This document shows positions 12,641 to 24,134 of a stretch of DNA of 64,000 nucleotides, piece after piece. The DNA is taken from contig CM049319.1 in the NCBI GenBank assembly GCA_026874595.1, forward strand, positions 40,373,473 through 40,437,472. The letters run 5' to 3'. Within the stretch, counting starts at the first letter, position 1. The number at the start of each line of letters is the position of its first letter. The position numbers and the translations under genes were made by a program. The notes beneath the pieces were generated by a model. It did no database searches, had not been told where the DNA came from, and saw nothing but the letters and a program-made list of their open reading frames with translations. Source of the DNA: Sipunculus nudus (taxonomy: Eukaryota; Annelida; Sipuncula; Golfingiida; Sipunculidae).

Positions 12641-13630
12641 TGCAAAGGATAAGGTCTACTCTTCACTTAAGATAAATCATGCAAAGTCAGAGGTTGCTCG
12701 AATTGGTAAAATTAAAAATGAGGTAATTAATTTAAATTAATGTGGATAGACATGACCAAGTCAACAATAAAGACACTCGAACTATATTTTTCAAATAATA
12801 CAGATTTGATATATAAGAACAATTTCAAGAGGGTTGGGGATATCTTTTAGCAACTACATTAAAGATATAAAAAGGTAGAAGTCTATCATTATATGACAGA
12901 GTATACAGGTGGCTCGTTCACTATCTGTTACAAATGTTTATTTGTTACAAATATGATGCTACCTCCTAAATCTTCATCGGAAAAATAAAAAGAATTATCT
13001 GTGACTTTATCTGGAGAGCCAAGAAACCTAAAGTTATATATACAACAGTCATCGCGCAGTATGAACAAGGTGGTCTTAATGTTCCAGATATTGAATCTAT
13101 AATAAGCACACAAAGAATAATGTGGATCAAAAGGATACTTAGTTCAGACGAATGTCTGATCTGTATATAGTCCATGTCTACATGGAATGGGAATATATTA
13201 TATAATGGATCTGATTGATAAGCAAGGAAAATGAAAAAATGGGGAGTGTTATCTAGAAATAGTAATGGTAGTAACAGTAATATGATTGTTTGTATGTTCT
13301 GGATGGCAATGAGAAGAGCAATCCCACAAATATGAATACAATTGTTCAAGGGACATAAACAGATGTCTGATAATAAAACAACAGAAGATGACAGTTGTGA
13401 TGAAAATTTAATAGTAACGTATATATATAAATAGTCAAGAGACAATTAAGCATTTGGCTTTCATCAAAATGTATATTGTTTGTGAAGGTCTTGTAAAGAC
13501 CATGTATTTGTTCGTTTTGTATATAATGTATTTGTAAAAGTGTACTCATTGTAAATTAAAAATCGCCTGTGATGAAAATTCTTTAAAAAAATATCTAAGG
13601 CGATAAAAAGAAAGAAAAAAAGAAGAAAAA
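12641..13630 (+). pseudogene. L1/Tx1-like LINE ORF2 remnant: RT thumb and C-terminal part
   Basis: Conceptual translation gives LKINHAKSEVARIGKIKN near 12665, then YFSNNTDLIYKNNF near 12785, a PPKS block near 12963 and KRIICDFIWRAKKPK near 12988. These are followed by QYEQGGLNVPDIES near 13060 and QRIMWIKRIL near 13110. These are the conserved blocks downstream of the RT active site and in the C-terminal region of L1-type ORF2. The far end reads ETIKHLAF near 13440, like the ETIQHLLF block near the end of such proteins, and an A-rich tract follows at 13600-13630, a plausible LINE tail. Stops and shifts occur throughout. Same strand and order as the fragment at 9290-10800. Confidence 0.75.
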
Positions 13631-15773
13631 GGGCATTGTTACTGCCCTGACGAGGGCCAGTAATATCTCAGGTTGTTGTAATTTTAGAATTGATAGATAA
13701 GTTTAAGTAGATTTGTGTAACCATAGGTTTTGCCATGTTTGTGGCACTTGTTTAATGTACATATGTGTCATCGGAATTTAGTGTCATTTTTTAAGCAATT
13801 AATTCGCGGCCTCTGTTGGAAAACCATTATTATATGTATTACATTTACTAATGCAGTGATCTTGTGTAGGCTATACCAGTTAATTTTGATTTCCTTAATT
13901 CAGACGGAGCACCAGGCTTCATGTGCTGTTTATTGTTTGAGCTAGCCAGCCGGGTGGTAATTTATCATGCTGTGGCTGGTGTCCAGCTATACCGACAGCT
14001 CACCAGCTTGTACAGTGCTTCACAGGGTCAAGGATACAAAATTGTCACTGTTCTCAGCTCGTGGGACAGGGGTGCTCTCGATAGCCCCGTGTTGTGTTAC
14101 TGTTCCCAGGCCGCCTGGGTATTTTAGGTATGCCCCGAGACTAGGGGGGAGTCAGTTGGAAACAAGTGTTAGTTCAAGTCACTTTACTGTTGTGTACATG
14201 TAAAGATTTCAAGTCACCGTTACGGCACCCTAGTCAAAGACTCAATGTCATCATAATGTGTGGGTCAAGTCAATAATAGCGCACAAGTCTGTGAGTATTT
14301 CATTTTTTATACATGTCATTTTAATTCAGTATGGTTTATTCAAGTATAACAGGACATAGCGTCAGGGGGCGGTAACCTTGCCCAGTGTATTTTTCTTGGC
14401 TGGCAGATCAGGTCAAGCCGTTGCTTCCTTTGAGGTTAAACTTTTATGTTGTAACTGTTTATAATTTTGTGTTATGTTGACAGGATATCTGTGTGAATTT
14501 GTCAGGTTAAAAAGTAATACAATGTTGCCATTTTGATAATTTAAGACGTGAGTCTCATTCAGTGTGAAGGCTATTTGTGTACGGAAAGTTATGATATAAA
14601 TCCAATTGGGTATGAATTAAATTAAATGATTTATTGGTTCTTATAAATGTTTATTCAGTCAGTTTAAAGGTTTCAATTTATTTCTGATAATGATATATCC
14701 TTTATTGGTAATTCAATGCATGTGAACGTTGCTCATGAGTTGACAAATCATTTTGTCATTATTATACATCGACATTTATGTTATTGTCTTATTTGTTGTA
14801 GATTCACCATGATCATGATCATAACCATGACCTTTTATGAAGTGACATGCGTGTAATAGCAGTGCAGTAAAATGATATATGACTACACGTTGTTACGTTT
14901 GTATTTTTAATGACCCGCGCGTTACAGGCATGTTGAGTCACATTTCATAAAAAATATGAGGAAATTTTCGCTCCACAACAATTATTCCCTTTTAATGTCT
15001 TTGGATAATGTGGTCAAACCCTGGGGGGGGGGGGGCGGAGTTTATTTTTGGCCCGCTTTAATATTTCTGTTTATTTATATGATATAAACGGTAACGTCTA
15101 AAGATTCATTCGTTTGTAACATGTTGATTTCAATGGTGCAAATGCGCATCTGAGTTAACAACTTTCAAAATATCAACATTTATTCCACATGGTAAAATAA
15201 TTGATGTTGAAGTCTATGTTTATCTTAGCATTTAACGGGCTTCAAGTATCAGCCGAGGAGCGGTGAGATTTTCGACCCCAGCCCAGGCTGAGCGCTCTGC
15301 AGGCTAATTGGAAGGTCATGCCTCACTCACAGACGAGTGCGATAAGGGGGGGGGGGGGGGACCTCGGTGTTATGACCCAACAGAGTGTAATTACGGAAAG
15401 ACCCCCTACCTAAGTATATAGACATATTTGAATGCTATCTTAACATAACAAATCACTAAAATGTATATTAATATCCCCAACTTATGAATTATAAAGTAAC
15501 AAACTGTAATAATTTATATGAAATTAGAAATTAATCACGCATAAATTGGAAAAGAAACAAATAACATTACAGCTCCACAGGGCCGAGGGCCCCTCTACAT
15601 TCGCCACTGTGCATGTACCATCATTTAATATCGTATATGAAGGGTTACTTGGTGCCTGCTCTGAAGGAGACTGTTATTCAGAATATTATACCAAGCAGTC
15701 ACCAACCACATACAAGGCTGACACATTGACAGGGACATGTTTCTTCTGTTATCACTGCTCACCACTTCCTGCT
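13631..15773. other. Unassigned spacer
   Basis: No gene recognised. Overlapping open frames at 13730-14203 run through a GC-richer patch but show no family resemblance, no splice context and no repeated evidence. G runs occur at about 15024-15036 and 15346-15360. A patch at 13920-14180 differs in composition from its surroundings and may be an unidentified repeat. Confidence 0.4.
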
Positions 15774-15928
15774 CATTCACGTATAGGCAGGGTGTACATT
15801 TATCATTCACGTATAGGCAGGGTGTACATTTATCATTCACGTATAGGCAGGGTGTACATTTATCATTCACGTATAGGCAGGGTGTACATTTATCATTAAC
15901 GTATAGGCAGGGTGTACATTTATCATTA
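15774..15928. repeat. 30-bp minisatellite, five copies
   Basis: Five nearly identical units of CATTCACGTATAGGCAGGGT plus GTACATTTAT, the last two slightly changed (CATTAAC, CATTATA). The 30-bp unit is a multiple of three, which creates short repetitive open frames on both strands. These are not genes. Confidence 0.95.
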
Positions 15929-16062
15929 TATACATGCAGGAGTTCTTGAACCCTTGTTAACTATGTACATATGAATATCTTCTTTCTATTTTAGCGTGTA
16001 TGAATTTTGAGTGTATTTGAGTGTTTCTAGATGAGTGATCCGGCGCCATGACTTATTAAAAA

Positions 16063-18465
16063 CAAGTGACCCATGGGTCATGACGCTCAGCTGCCAAGCA
16101 TGACCTGTGACATCATGGACTGAGATTCACAACTTCCAGTCAAATTTTGAAGAACCAATTTGCCAATTTGTTGAAAATTTTCTATGACAACAGAAATATA
16201 TATCACCTATGTCTGGTTAAAACACAGTGAATTGATGGTCTGAGGAAAATGCATGATTGTTAAGCTATCAGGAATTCTTCCAACAGCTTGCTTGAAACCT
16301 GTCAGTCTCAAAAGGAACACCACAAAGGGCAAATACAAGATCAAAATATATAGCAAAAATCAAGGAAATACATGCAAGAATTATTGAGAAACAGGTGCTT
16401 CTGTATGAATTTTTATTCAATACAAGCCAACTGTACTGCACTTTATAAATGATGGTAATATTTATTCAGAAATATTTGACCCAATCCTTTACAAGATTAC
16501 ATAAATATACATCCAACTGCATTCACTTTAACTGTTCTTGAAATAATATGATCAAAAGGATTTAAAAGATGGTTGCCTGGTGGCCATATTGGACTTCTGA
16601 CAAGTCTGAAATCAGACAACAAACATTCTCTAAATCAGACCAAACATTAAAGAAAAATTACTGAAACTGCCCTGAAGAAAGAATTTCTAAGGTGGCTAAC
16701 TGGCAGACATAATGGATTTCTGACAAGTATGACACATTCACACATTCTCCAATAAGAGACCAAACTTGGGGCAAATTATCCAGTAATAAATGCCCAAAAT
16801 AATTCAAAAGGCATGTCCAGGCCCTCATATCAGATTTATAGATATGCAATTGTAAAAAGTGTAAGTCTAATATTTTTATTATCACTCTGCTTTTCAATGG
16901 GGTGAGCAGGGTAGGTAAACTGCCAAACCTGAAAGAAAAGAAATGCAGAAAGCATGACTAAGAGTCTTAAAATAAAACAAAAAGCCATCCTAAATCAAGG
17001 TACACATCCACATATTATGAGAACAAACACTTGCTTTTATATGTGGTGATATATATTAAAATATTCAGATATCTAGGAAACTAAATTTATTGCTAGGATT
17101 CCATAAAATAAACTGCAAAATGTTCCCATCATCTTATAAATCAGTAGCAAAACCTTTATACTATACTCTCATAGTCTTAATGCCTGGCTGAAGCATTCTG
17201 ACAACAGTGTTTTTGTTATGAAGTAATGAGGTACTTATCACTGAGCCTTATCACTTAATAGGCTGATACAAAAGGGAGTCATATGTCACCAGTGTCACTC
17301 ACAATTACAGCCACACAGGGAGATGTACCAGCTGGAGTGGGATGGTTATATATACAAGAAAAATAGAGATGGTCTACAAAATAAGTTGACCTGACCTATG
17401 ACCTTGGCCTTTTGCCCATATATCAACTGGATTCTTTCTAAATGATGGGTAACTACTGACCACTTAAATCTGGTGTAATTACTTGGTAACCAATGGGTGA
17501 ATAACTTTGACCTGCAACCTTTAATCTGCTGACCAGCTGACCCCAAAATCAATAAGTTATTTATTCAAGCAAAAAGACCCATAAATATGAAGTTTGAGTC
17601 AAACTGAGTGATGCATAGATGTGGCATATGTGAAAGACTGAAGGTTTGGGTTGAACAGTTACACTTGAAATATGCTCACACGCATTTAGAACAATTAAAT
17701 ATTGTGACCATGACCTTTGACTTTTTGACCTCAACATCAATAGGTTTCTTCCCTTATTGGTAGGTAAGCCATATATGACAGATGGAAGGTACAGATTGAA
17801 AAGTTTGCCCGAAAATGACTCCACACAAGAAGTGGGTGCTGTGAACTTGACCTTTGACCTCAAAATCAATAGGTCTTTTCCCCTGTTGGCAGAGAAGCGA
17901 TATCAGTGCTGGAAGGTTTGGAATGAAAAGTCTAGCTTGAAATGTGTCCACTACCTTTTCAAAGAAGTGAATCCTGTGACCCTGACCTTTGACCTTGTGA
18001 CCTCAAAATCTATAGGATTCTTCTCCAACTTAGTATGTGAGCTATATGTGAAAGATCAAAGAATTGGGATGAAAGGGTTGGCTTAAAATGCATCCACAGG
18101 CTTTTCAAAGAAGAGGCTCCTGTGACCTTGACCTTTGACCTTTTGACCTCAACATCAATAGGTTTCTTCCCTTATTGGTAGGTAAGCCATATATGACAGA
18201 TGGAAGGTTTGGGATGAAAATTTTGACTCAAAGAGTTATTTCTGGGGGGTGCAAACACACCCCATAACTGCGAGAATATAGGTCGCAGTGACCTAATTTC
18301 AGGTTTGCAAGGAGATCTTTTTATAACCTCTAAGACTGCATAGGGTTCATGGCCCTAGCCCCTACGGTTACGATTTGTGCCCTGCTAACGGACGGACGGC
18401 CGGCCGTCGGACGATGGACAAAGACCCATCCCTATAGCCCAGCATGACTGAAAGTCAGCTGAGCT
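16063..18465 (+). mobile_element. Dispersed element (family 1), copy with internal TGACCT repeats
   Basis: Begins CAAGTGACCCATGGGTCA (a TGACCCATGGGTCA palindrome followed by CGCTCAGCTG) and ends in a GC-rich tract with GGACGGACGGCC, then GACTGAAAGTCAGCTGAGCT, followed by A residues. The same two ends and much of the interior recur at 25788-31205 and 26066-29245. The 5' GCTCAGCTG and 3' CAGCTGAGC are inverted copies, so the ends are weakly complementary. The interior right half holds about four ~140-bp units with TGACCTTTGACC; the segment GACCTCAACATCAATAGG at about 17730 recurs about 419 bp later near 18149. No coding capacity is evident, so it is presumably non-autonomous. Target duplications cannot be told apart from the flanking A runs. 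Confidence 0.7.
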
Positions 18466-18843
18466 AAAAAAATGGCCGACCTAGCTTGGTTGTTTGATCT
18501 GATGGTAGTTTCAACGGATCTGCACACGACTCATAGAAACGTTTGGAGGTGACACAACTAGTGTTGGCTAATGAGGGCTATACATTTTACATGCACTCCT
18601 GAGATATGCATATATTTGTTATTGATTCACGGAGGTAAACTTGTTTATGCCCCAGTGGTCTGCCCCCGCTCAGGCACGTTATATTTTAGGGCTATTCGCC
18701 TGCCTGACCGGAGATATCAAAGGATTTGTGTGGTTTTCAGAAAAAAATTTAAATTTTTGATGCAATGCACTTATTCAAGGTTAGTCATGACCCAATAATT
18801 AATGAAGCTTCATTTCCCGACTCATATCTTATAAGAATCTGTA
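18466..18843. other. Unassigned spacer before the 41-bp array
   Basis: No gene or repeat recognised. A short open frame at 18571-18798 has no recognisable features. Confidence 0.4.
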
Positions 18844-20513
18844 AGTAATCCACGCCGGTCAAGGATGAGTTGACTCAGTATTTAAGTAATCTATGCCGGT
18901 CAGGGCGAGTTGACTTAGTATTTAAGTAATCCACGCCGGTCATGGATGAGTTGACTCAGAATTTAAGTAATCCACGCCGGTCAGGGATGAGTTGACTTAG
19001 TATTTTAGTAATCCACGCCGGTCAGGGATGAGTTGACTTAGCATTTAAGTAATCCACGCCGGTCAGGGATGAGTTGACTTAGTATTTAAGTAATCCACGC
19101 CGGTCAGGGATGAGTCGACTCAGTATTTAAGTAATCCACGCCGGTCAGGGATGAGTTGACTCAGTATTTAAGTAATCCACGCCGGTCAGGGATGAGTTGA
19201 CTCAGTATTTAAGTAATCCACGCCGGTCAGGGATGAGTTGACTTAGTATTTAAGTAATCTACGCCGGTCAGGGATGAGTCGACTCAGTATTCAAGTAATC
19301 CACGCCGGTCAGGGATGAGTTGACTCAGTATTTAAGTAATCTACGCCGGTCAGGGATGAGTTGACTTAGTATTTAAGTAATCCACGCCGGTCAGGGATGA
19401 GTTGACTTAGTATTTAAGTAATCTACGCCGGTCAGGGATGAGTTGACTTAGTATTTAAGTAATCCACGCCGGTCAGGGATGAGTTGACTTAGTATTTAAG
19501 TAATCCACGCCGGTCAGGGATGAGTTGACTTAGTATTTAAGTAATCCACGCCGGTCAGGGATGAGTTGACTTAGTATTTAAGTAATCCACGCCGGTCAGG
19601 GATGAGTTGACTTAGTATTTAAATAATCAACGCCGGTCAGGGATGAGTTGACTCAGTATTTAAGTAATCCACGCCGGTCAGGGATGAGTTGACTTAGTAT
19701 TTAAGTAATCCACGCCGGTCAGGGATGAGTTGACTCTGTATATAAGTAATCCACGCCGGTCAGGGATGAGTTGACTCTGTATATAAGTAATCAACGCCGG
19801 TCAGGGATGAGTTGACTCAGTATATAAGTAATCCACGCCGGTCAGGGATGAGTTAACCTAGTATTTAAGTAATCCACGCCGGTCAGGGATGAGTTGACTT
19901 AGTATTTCAATAATCCACGCCGGTCAGGGATGAGTTGACTTAGTATTTCAGTAATCCACGCCGATCAGGGATGAGTTGACTTAGTATTTAAGTAATCCAC
20001 GCCGGACAGGGATGAGTTGACTCAGTATTTAAGTAATCCACGCCGGTCAGGGATGAGTTGACTTAGTAATTAAGTTATCCACGCCGGTCAGGGATGAGTT
20101 GACTCAGTATTTAAGTAATCCACGCCGGTCAGGGATGAGTTGACTCAGTATTTAAGTAATCCACGCCGGTCAGGGATGAGTTGACTCAGTATATAAGTAA
20201 TCCACGCCGGTCAGGGATGAGTTGACTCAGTATATTGTTACGGAGTGCACATAAAAGCGTACCGAACTGTCTCACTAGTGAAGCCTGCTTTGCTAGCGAA
20301 GCGGTTTGTTCGCCGGATTTGTACGCCACCGACCTGGGTTCGACTCCCGGAACCGCCCAGGATTTTTCCCCTCAACAATTTGCCTTCGTAACAATATAGG
20401 TAATCCATGCCGGTCAGGGATGAGTTGACTCAGTATATATGTAATCCACGCCGGTCAGGGATGAGTTGACTCAGTATTTTGGTAATCCACGCCGGTCAGG
20501 GATGAGGTCACTC
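18844..20513. repeat. 41-bp satellite, about 37 copies, interrupted once
   Basis: Highly uniform units GTAATCCACGCCGGTCAGGG plus ATGAGTTGACTCAGTATTTAA, about 34 copies before and three after an insertion at 20234-20393. Variation is confined mainly to the CTCAG/CTTAG position and the TTTAA/TATAA end. The phase of the array is kept across the insertion. There are no spacers, so it is not a CRISPR array. Confidence 0.95.
20234..20393 (+). mobile_element. Small TIR element with Pol III-like A and B boxes, inserted at TA
   Basis: Interrupts the 41-bp satellite. Its ends are inverted repeats (TTGTTACGGAG / CTTCGTAACAA) and it is flanked by TA on both sides. Removing the element plus one TA restores the normal 41-bp period, so insertion with TA duplication is well supported. 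Inside, TAGCGAAGCGG (20294-20304) fits a tRNA A box and GGTTCGACTCC (20337-20347) fits the B box exactly. The region around the B box folds as a T arm (CTGGG / CCCGG) followed by AACCGCC. It does not fold as a complete tRNA, so I do not call a tRNA gene. It is best seen as a MITE carrying a tRNA-derived segment. Confidence 0.75.
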
Positions 20514-20519
20514 AACTTG

Positions 20520-21000
20520 TTGTTAAGCATTAATGCTGAAGCCGGGAGGCAAAAACAGCCAAGTCATGGTAGGTGGTGTCAGCAGTCTTCTCTGCAAGAT
20601 TAGCTATCAGAGATCTTTGGACATGTTGACTTTAACAGCAATCTATGTCACCACTGATGAGATATGTGCTTAATTTTCACTCAAAGCGGTAGATAAAAGG
20701 GAGATATGATTGCAAGTGCATGACTTCCAGCAACCCATACAAGCATTCATGAAATATTTTGTGTGGTTTTGGACGTAACCGTCACCAAATTGATGAAACG
20801 AATGTAGGTGTCGCCATCGGTGTTGTAAACAAGATAAATCTATCCGAGATTTTTATGCAAGCCGCAAGAAATTGTTTTAGAGAGCAGTGATGGCGAGAAA
20901 TAATGAAGAAACACGCAGAAATAATGCTGGGTGCCGCCACCAGTCTCACGTGCAAGATAAAGCTGTTGGAGATTTTTTAACATGCTTACTTTGATGGCAA
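20520..21000. repeat. Diverged copy of the GGTGGCGCCACC-family repeat
   Basis: Three worn versions of the palindromic core occur at about 20570 (GTAGGTGGTGTCAGCAG), 20803 (GTAGGTGTCGCCATCGG) and 20931 (GGGTGCCGCCACCAG). They are followed by the same style of flank (CAAGATAAA..CTATCCGAGAT..ATGCAAG) as in 1-1300. No terminal hairpin was recognised. Confidence 0.5.
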
Positions 21001-22117
21001 TCAACATTGCTCTATAATGAATCAAAGTTTTGGAAAATTCTGTAAATCCCTTGAGCGGAATCCTACATGTATTATTAACTGGTATATATTCGGTGGAGGA
21101 ACCCAGCTGAAAAGCCTGTTTCTACACGATTCCGTTTCGGTGGATACGATCATTTGGAAAATTTGGGTTCCTGATTCTGTGCCATAAACTACCTTGTTGG
21201 TCAGAATAGAAACAACAATCAAGAAACGAAAATAAATCCTGTGACATATTAGCAGAAATAGCCTGTAAACATTATAAGAAATAGGGGTAAGTGCATCAAA
21301 CATTTCTGCCAGCTCGGTGAGTTAGCACATTGCATATGTATTATGATCGCGGCATCAGTTTTAACAGCCAGCTGTGGCGGACTTAAATGTTAACATGCAG
21401 AAGATGTCAGGGGTAACCGTGAAAGCTGCTTGTTTAGTCCTTAGTTTATAACAAACAGCTGTGAGTTACCAGCCAAGGCCAAATATTTTATTGTAAACAC
21501 ACTGTTTGTTTGTTCTGATATTTTGAAATCTGATGTGTACAAAGCTGCCTGTTACGCTCGGCCCTGGGTTATATCCCTCCTGCAACACCCACGCTGATGT
21601 AGTGACAAGCACGGCTCTACGACAGATCTCTACGATATATAGTTACTCGCAATGACCGAGAATGGATGTCGTTGAGACCATGTCATTGTGCCCTGCATGC
21701 ACAGGTATAAAATCTTTGAGAGCCACGCGATCTTCTTTACAGATACAGAAATTTTTTTAATATACGTATCTTATTTATATTCGTTTTGCAGAGTAGTTTG
21801 ACCAACAGATTTTAAATCCGGGGACCGGATAATACATTTTAACTTTTCATGCGAACAGAAATTATTACTGTAATACTAATGCAAACCTATGTATAATATG
21901 TAGAAGTTTCATATTTATGTATATTTATCATGCTTTATCTTTTTCTGACATTAAAAACTTTGGTATTTATACAATTAAGGATATGGCCAGAAAATACCGT
22001 AATATAAGGATAACTACAAGCCCAGGGAAGATTGATTTAATTTTAAGATGGCTGGCAAGGTGATTAACATTTAATGTGACGTACCAGCAACAGGAGGTCG
22101 ATAGAGAAATTGGACTC
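21001..22117. other. Unassigned spacer
   Basis: No gene recognised. A minus-strand open frame at 21022-21303 and others nearby are short and have no family features. Confidence 0.4.
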
Positions 22118-23140
22118 ATGTGGGGTTCATAACGCGAGGCCACAAATAAGCATGAGCCATGACGCGAGGTCACGAATAAGCACGGGTCATAACGCGAGGT
22201 CACGAATAAGCATGGGTCATAATGCGAGGTCACGAATAAGCATGGGTCACAATGCGAGGCCACAAATAAGCATAGGTCATGACGCGAGGTCACAAATGAG
22301 CATGGGTCATAACGCGAGGTCACGAATAAGCCTAGGTCATAATGCGAGGCCACAAATAAGCATAGGTCATAACGCGAGGTCACGAATAAGCATGGGTCAT
22401 AACGCGAGGTCACGAATAAGCATGGGTCATAACGAGAGGTCACGAATAAGCATGAATAATGACGTAAGGTCACGAATGGGGACAGGTCATGACGCGAGGC
22501 CACGAACAAGAACAGGTCATAACACGAGGCCACGAACAGGAACGGGGGTCATAACGCGAGGCCACGATCAGGAACAGGTCATACCACCAGGCAACGGAGA
22601 AGAACAAGTCATAACACGAGACCACGAACAGGGACAGGTCATAATGCAAGGCCATGAACAGGAACAGGTCATGACACCAGGACACGATCAGGAACAGGTC
22701 ATAACATGAAGCCACGAACTAGAACAGGTCATTACACGAGGCAACGAACAGGAACAGGTCATAACGCAAGTCCATGAACAGGATCAGGTCATAACGCGAG
22801 ACCATTAACAGGAACAGGTCATAACATGAGGCCAGAAACAGAAAGCAGGTCTTAACGCGAGGCCCCGAACAGAAAGGGGTAATAACATTAAGCCACGAAA
22901 AGATACAGGTAATAACGCGAATTCCCGAACAGGTCATAACGCAAGTCTATGAACAGGATCAGGTCATAACACGAGGCCACGAACAGGAACAGGTCATAAC
23001 GCGAAACCATTAACAGGAACAGGTCATAACATGAGGCCATGAACAGGAACAGGTCTTAACGCGAGGCCCCTAACTGAAAAGGGGTCACAACATTAGGCTA
23101 CGAACAGATACGGGTAATAACGTGAATTCCCGAACAGGAA
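22118..23140. repeat. 30-bp minisatellite in two sub-families
   Basis: Units of about 30 bp. The left block (22118-22460) has GCGAGGTCACGAATAAGCAT plus GGGTCATAAC. The right block (22480-23140) has AGGCCACGAACAGGAACAGG plus TCATAACGCG and more length variation. Because 30 is a multiple of three, both strands have open stretches of 188-199 codons at 21967-22709 that simply repeat a 10-residue peptide. I reject these as genes. Confidence 0.92.
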
Positions 23141-23647
23141 CAGAGGGGGTGTGCATGTGACAGGAGGTATCTCCATGTATGCCGAAATTTGCTTTTAATG
23201 TTTATACTGTAGAGGTGAAGCCTGGGAGTATATTTGATATGTTTAAATTTTTTTTGGTATGAAGAAGGCATTGCTCTATTTCGAAATTATTTCAGGTCGA
23301 AAAACGCCCCCTGAGTACGATAAAAACTTGATCAGGGAGAAAATTAAACTTAGTATTAGGTCTTTGCCACGAACCCATTTCCTAGGAGATTACCTTACTA
23401 CACCTATACTTTTTGGTATTATTTTGAAACGCTGCTGCCCCGAATATGCGTTTCCCCTGTCCCTGCTTCCCTTGTGCACAGGCCCTTTAAATCACCATTA
23501 AACTTGTCTACATTGCCCCTGTATAACCTTATACTACCCATTGTAATATTAAGACACAAGGTAAGAAACGACTGTCGGAGGACCCTGCAGTATAAATTAT
23601 CCATTTCCAACCTACCGACGGAAAGGCACGAACTTATCTCTTAAGGG

Positions 23648-23912
23648 GTGTTTCCATGTGGCGTATATGCGTATGTGGGTATATGCGTGAAAAATCGCTA
23701 ATATGATTTTGTTACTGGGGAGTTTCCATGTGTCCGTCAGCGTATATGCGTGAAAATCGCCACAGAAGCGATGTTCACGCATAGGGTCTCCGTGAACTCG
23801 AGGATTTGGAGTATAATGATGTCACTTTACCAATTTTTTGTGGATGACATGCTAGATCCACTGTACAAATATATGTCTGCCATTTCACGTATATACGCGC
23901 ACATGAAAACAC
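23648..23912. mobile_element. Small TIR element (MITE), 265 bp
   Basis: Inverted termini: GTGTTTCCATGTGGCGTATA on the left and, read from the right end, GTGTTTTCATGTGCGCGTAT, followed by matching ATGC/ATAC. A second worn copy of the left end lies at about 23720. No coding sequence. A target duplication is not clear, so the exact outer limits are uncertain by a few bases. Confidence 0.6.
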
Positions 23913-24134
23913 AGCTCTACATGCACATACAATTAACCCATGTGGTTCCGTCTGACACAGAACTAAATTGCGTTATAGCCGCGTATGATTAGCTGTTTAT
24001 CAAGCACAGCGGAGCTTTGTGTACCTGTATTCCCCGCCCTTACCGTTGACGAGGCCCGAGCGGTTTCCGAGCACCATCGTGGGGTTGTTTATCATGAATA
24101 TCAAGTAGAATTTTCTGTTATTGGAGATGCCGTA

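Noticed and set aside
13730-14203. Overlapping short open frames in a GC-richer patch
   Set aside because: No family resemblance, no splice context, and three overlapping frames are open by similar amounts.
16063-18465. Helitron identity for the dispersed family 1 elements
   Set aside because: A small 3' hairpin (GACT/AGTC) followed by CTAA is suggestive, but the left end does not begin with TC and the insertion junctions cannot be resolved from the A runs.
20290-20360. A tRNA gene
   Set aside because: The A and B boxes and T arm are present, but a complete cloverleaf cannot be drawn because the acceptor 5' strand and anticodon arm do not fit. It is part of a small TIR element.
18844-20513. 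Regular 41-bp array resembling a CRISPR locus
   Set aside because: The units are directly adjacent with no unique spacers, there are no cas genes, and the surroundings are an animal-type genome. The same holds for the 31-, 43-, 22- and 29-bp arrays.
21967-22709. Open frames of 199 (+) and 188 (-) codons
   Set aside because: Both come from a 30-bp tandem repeat whose length is a multiple of three. The peptides are simple 10-residue repeats on opposite strands of the same DNA.
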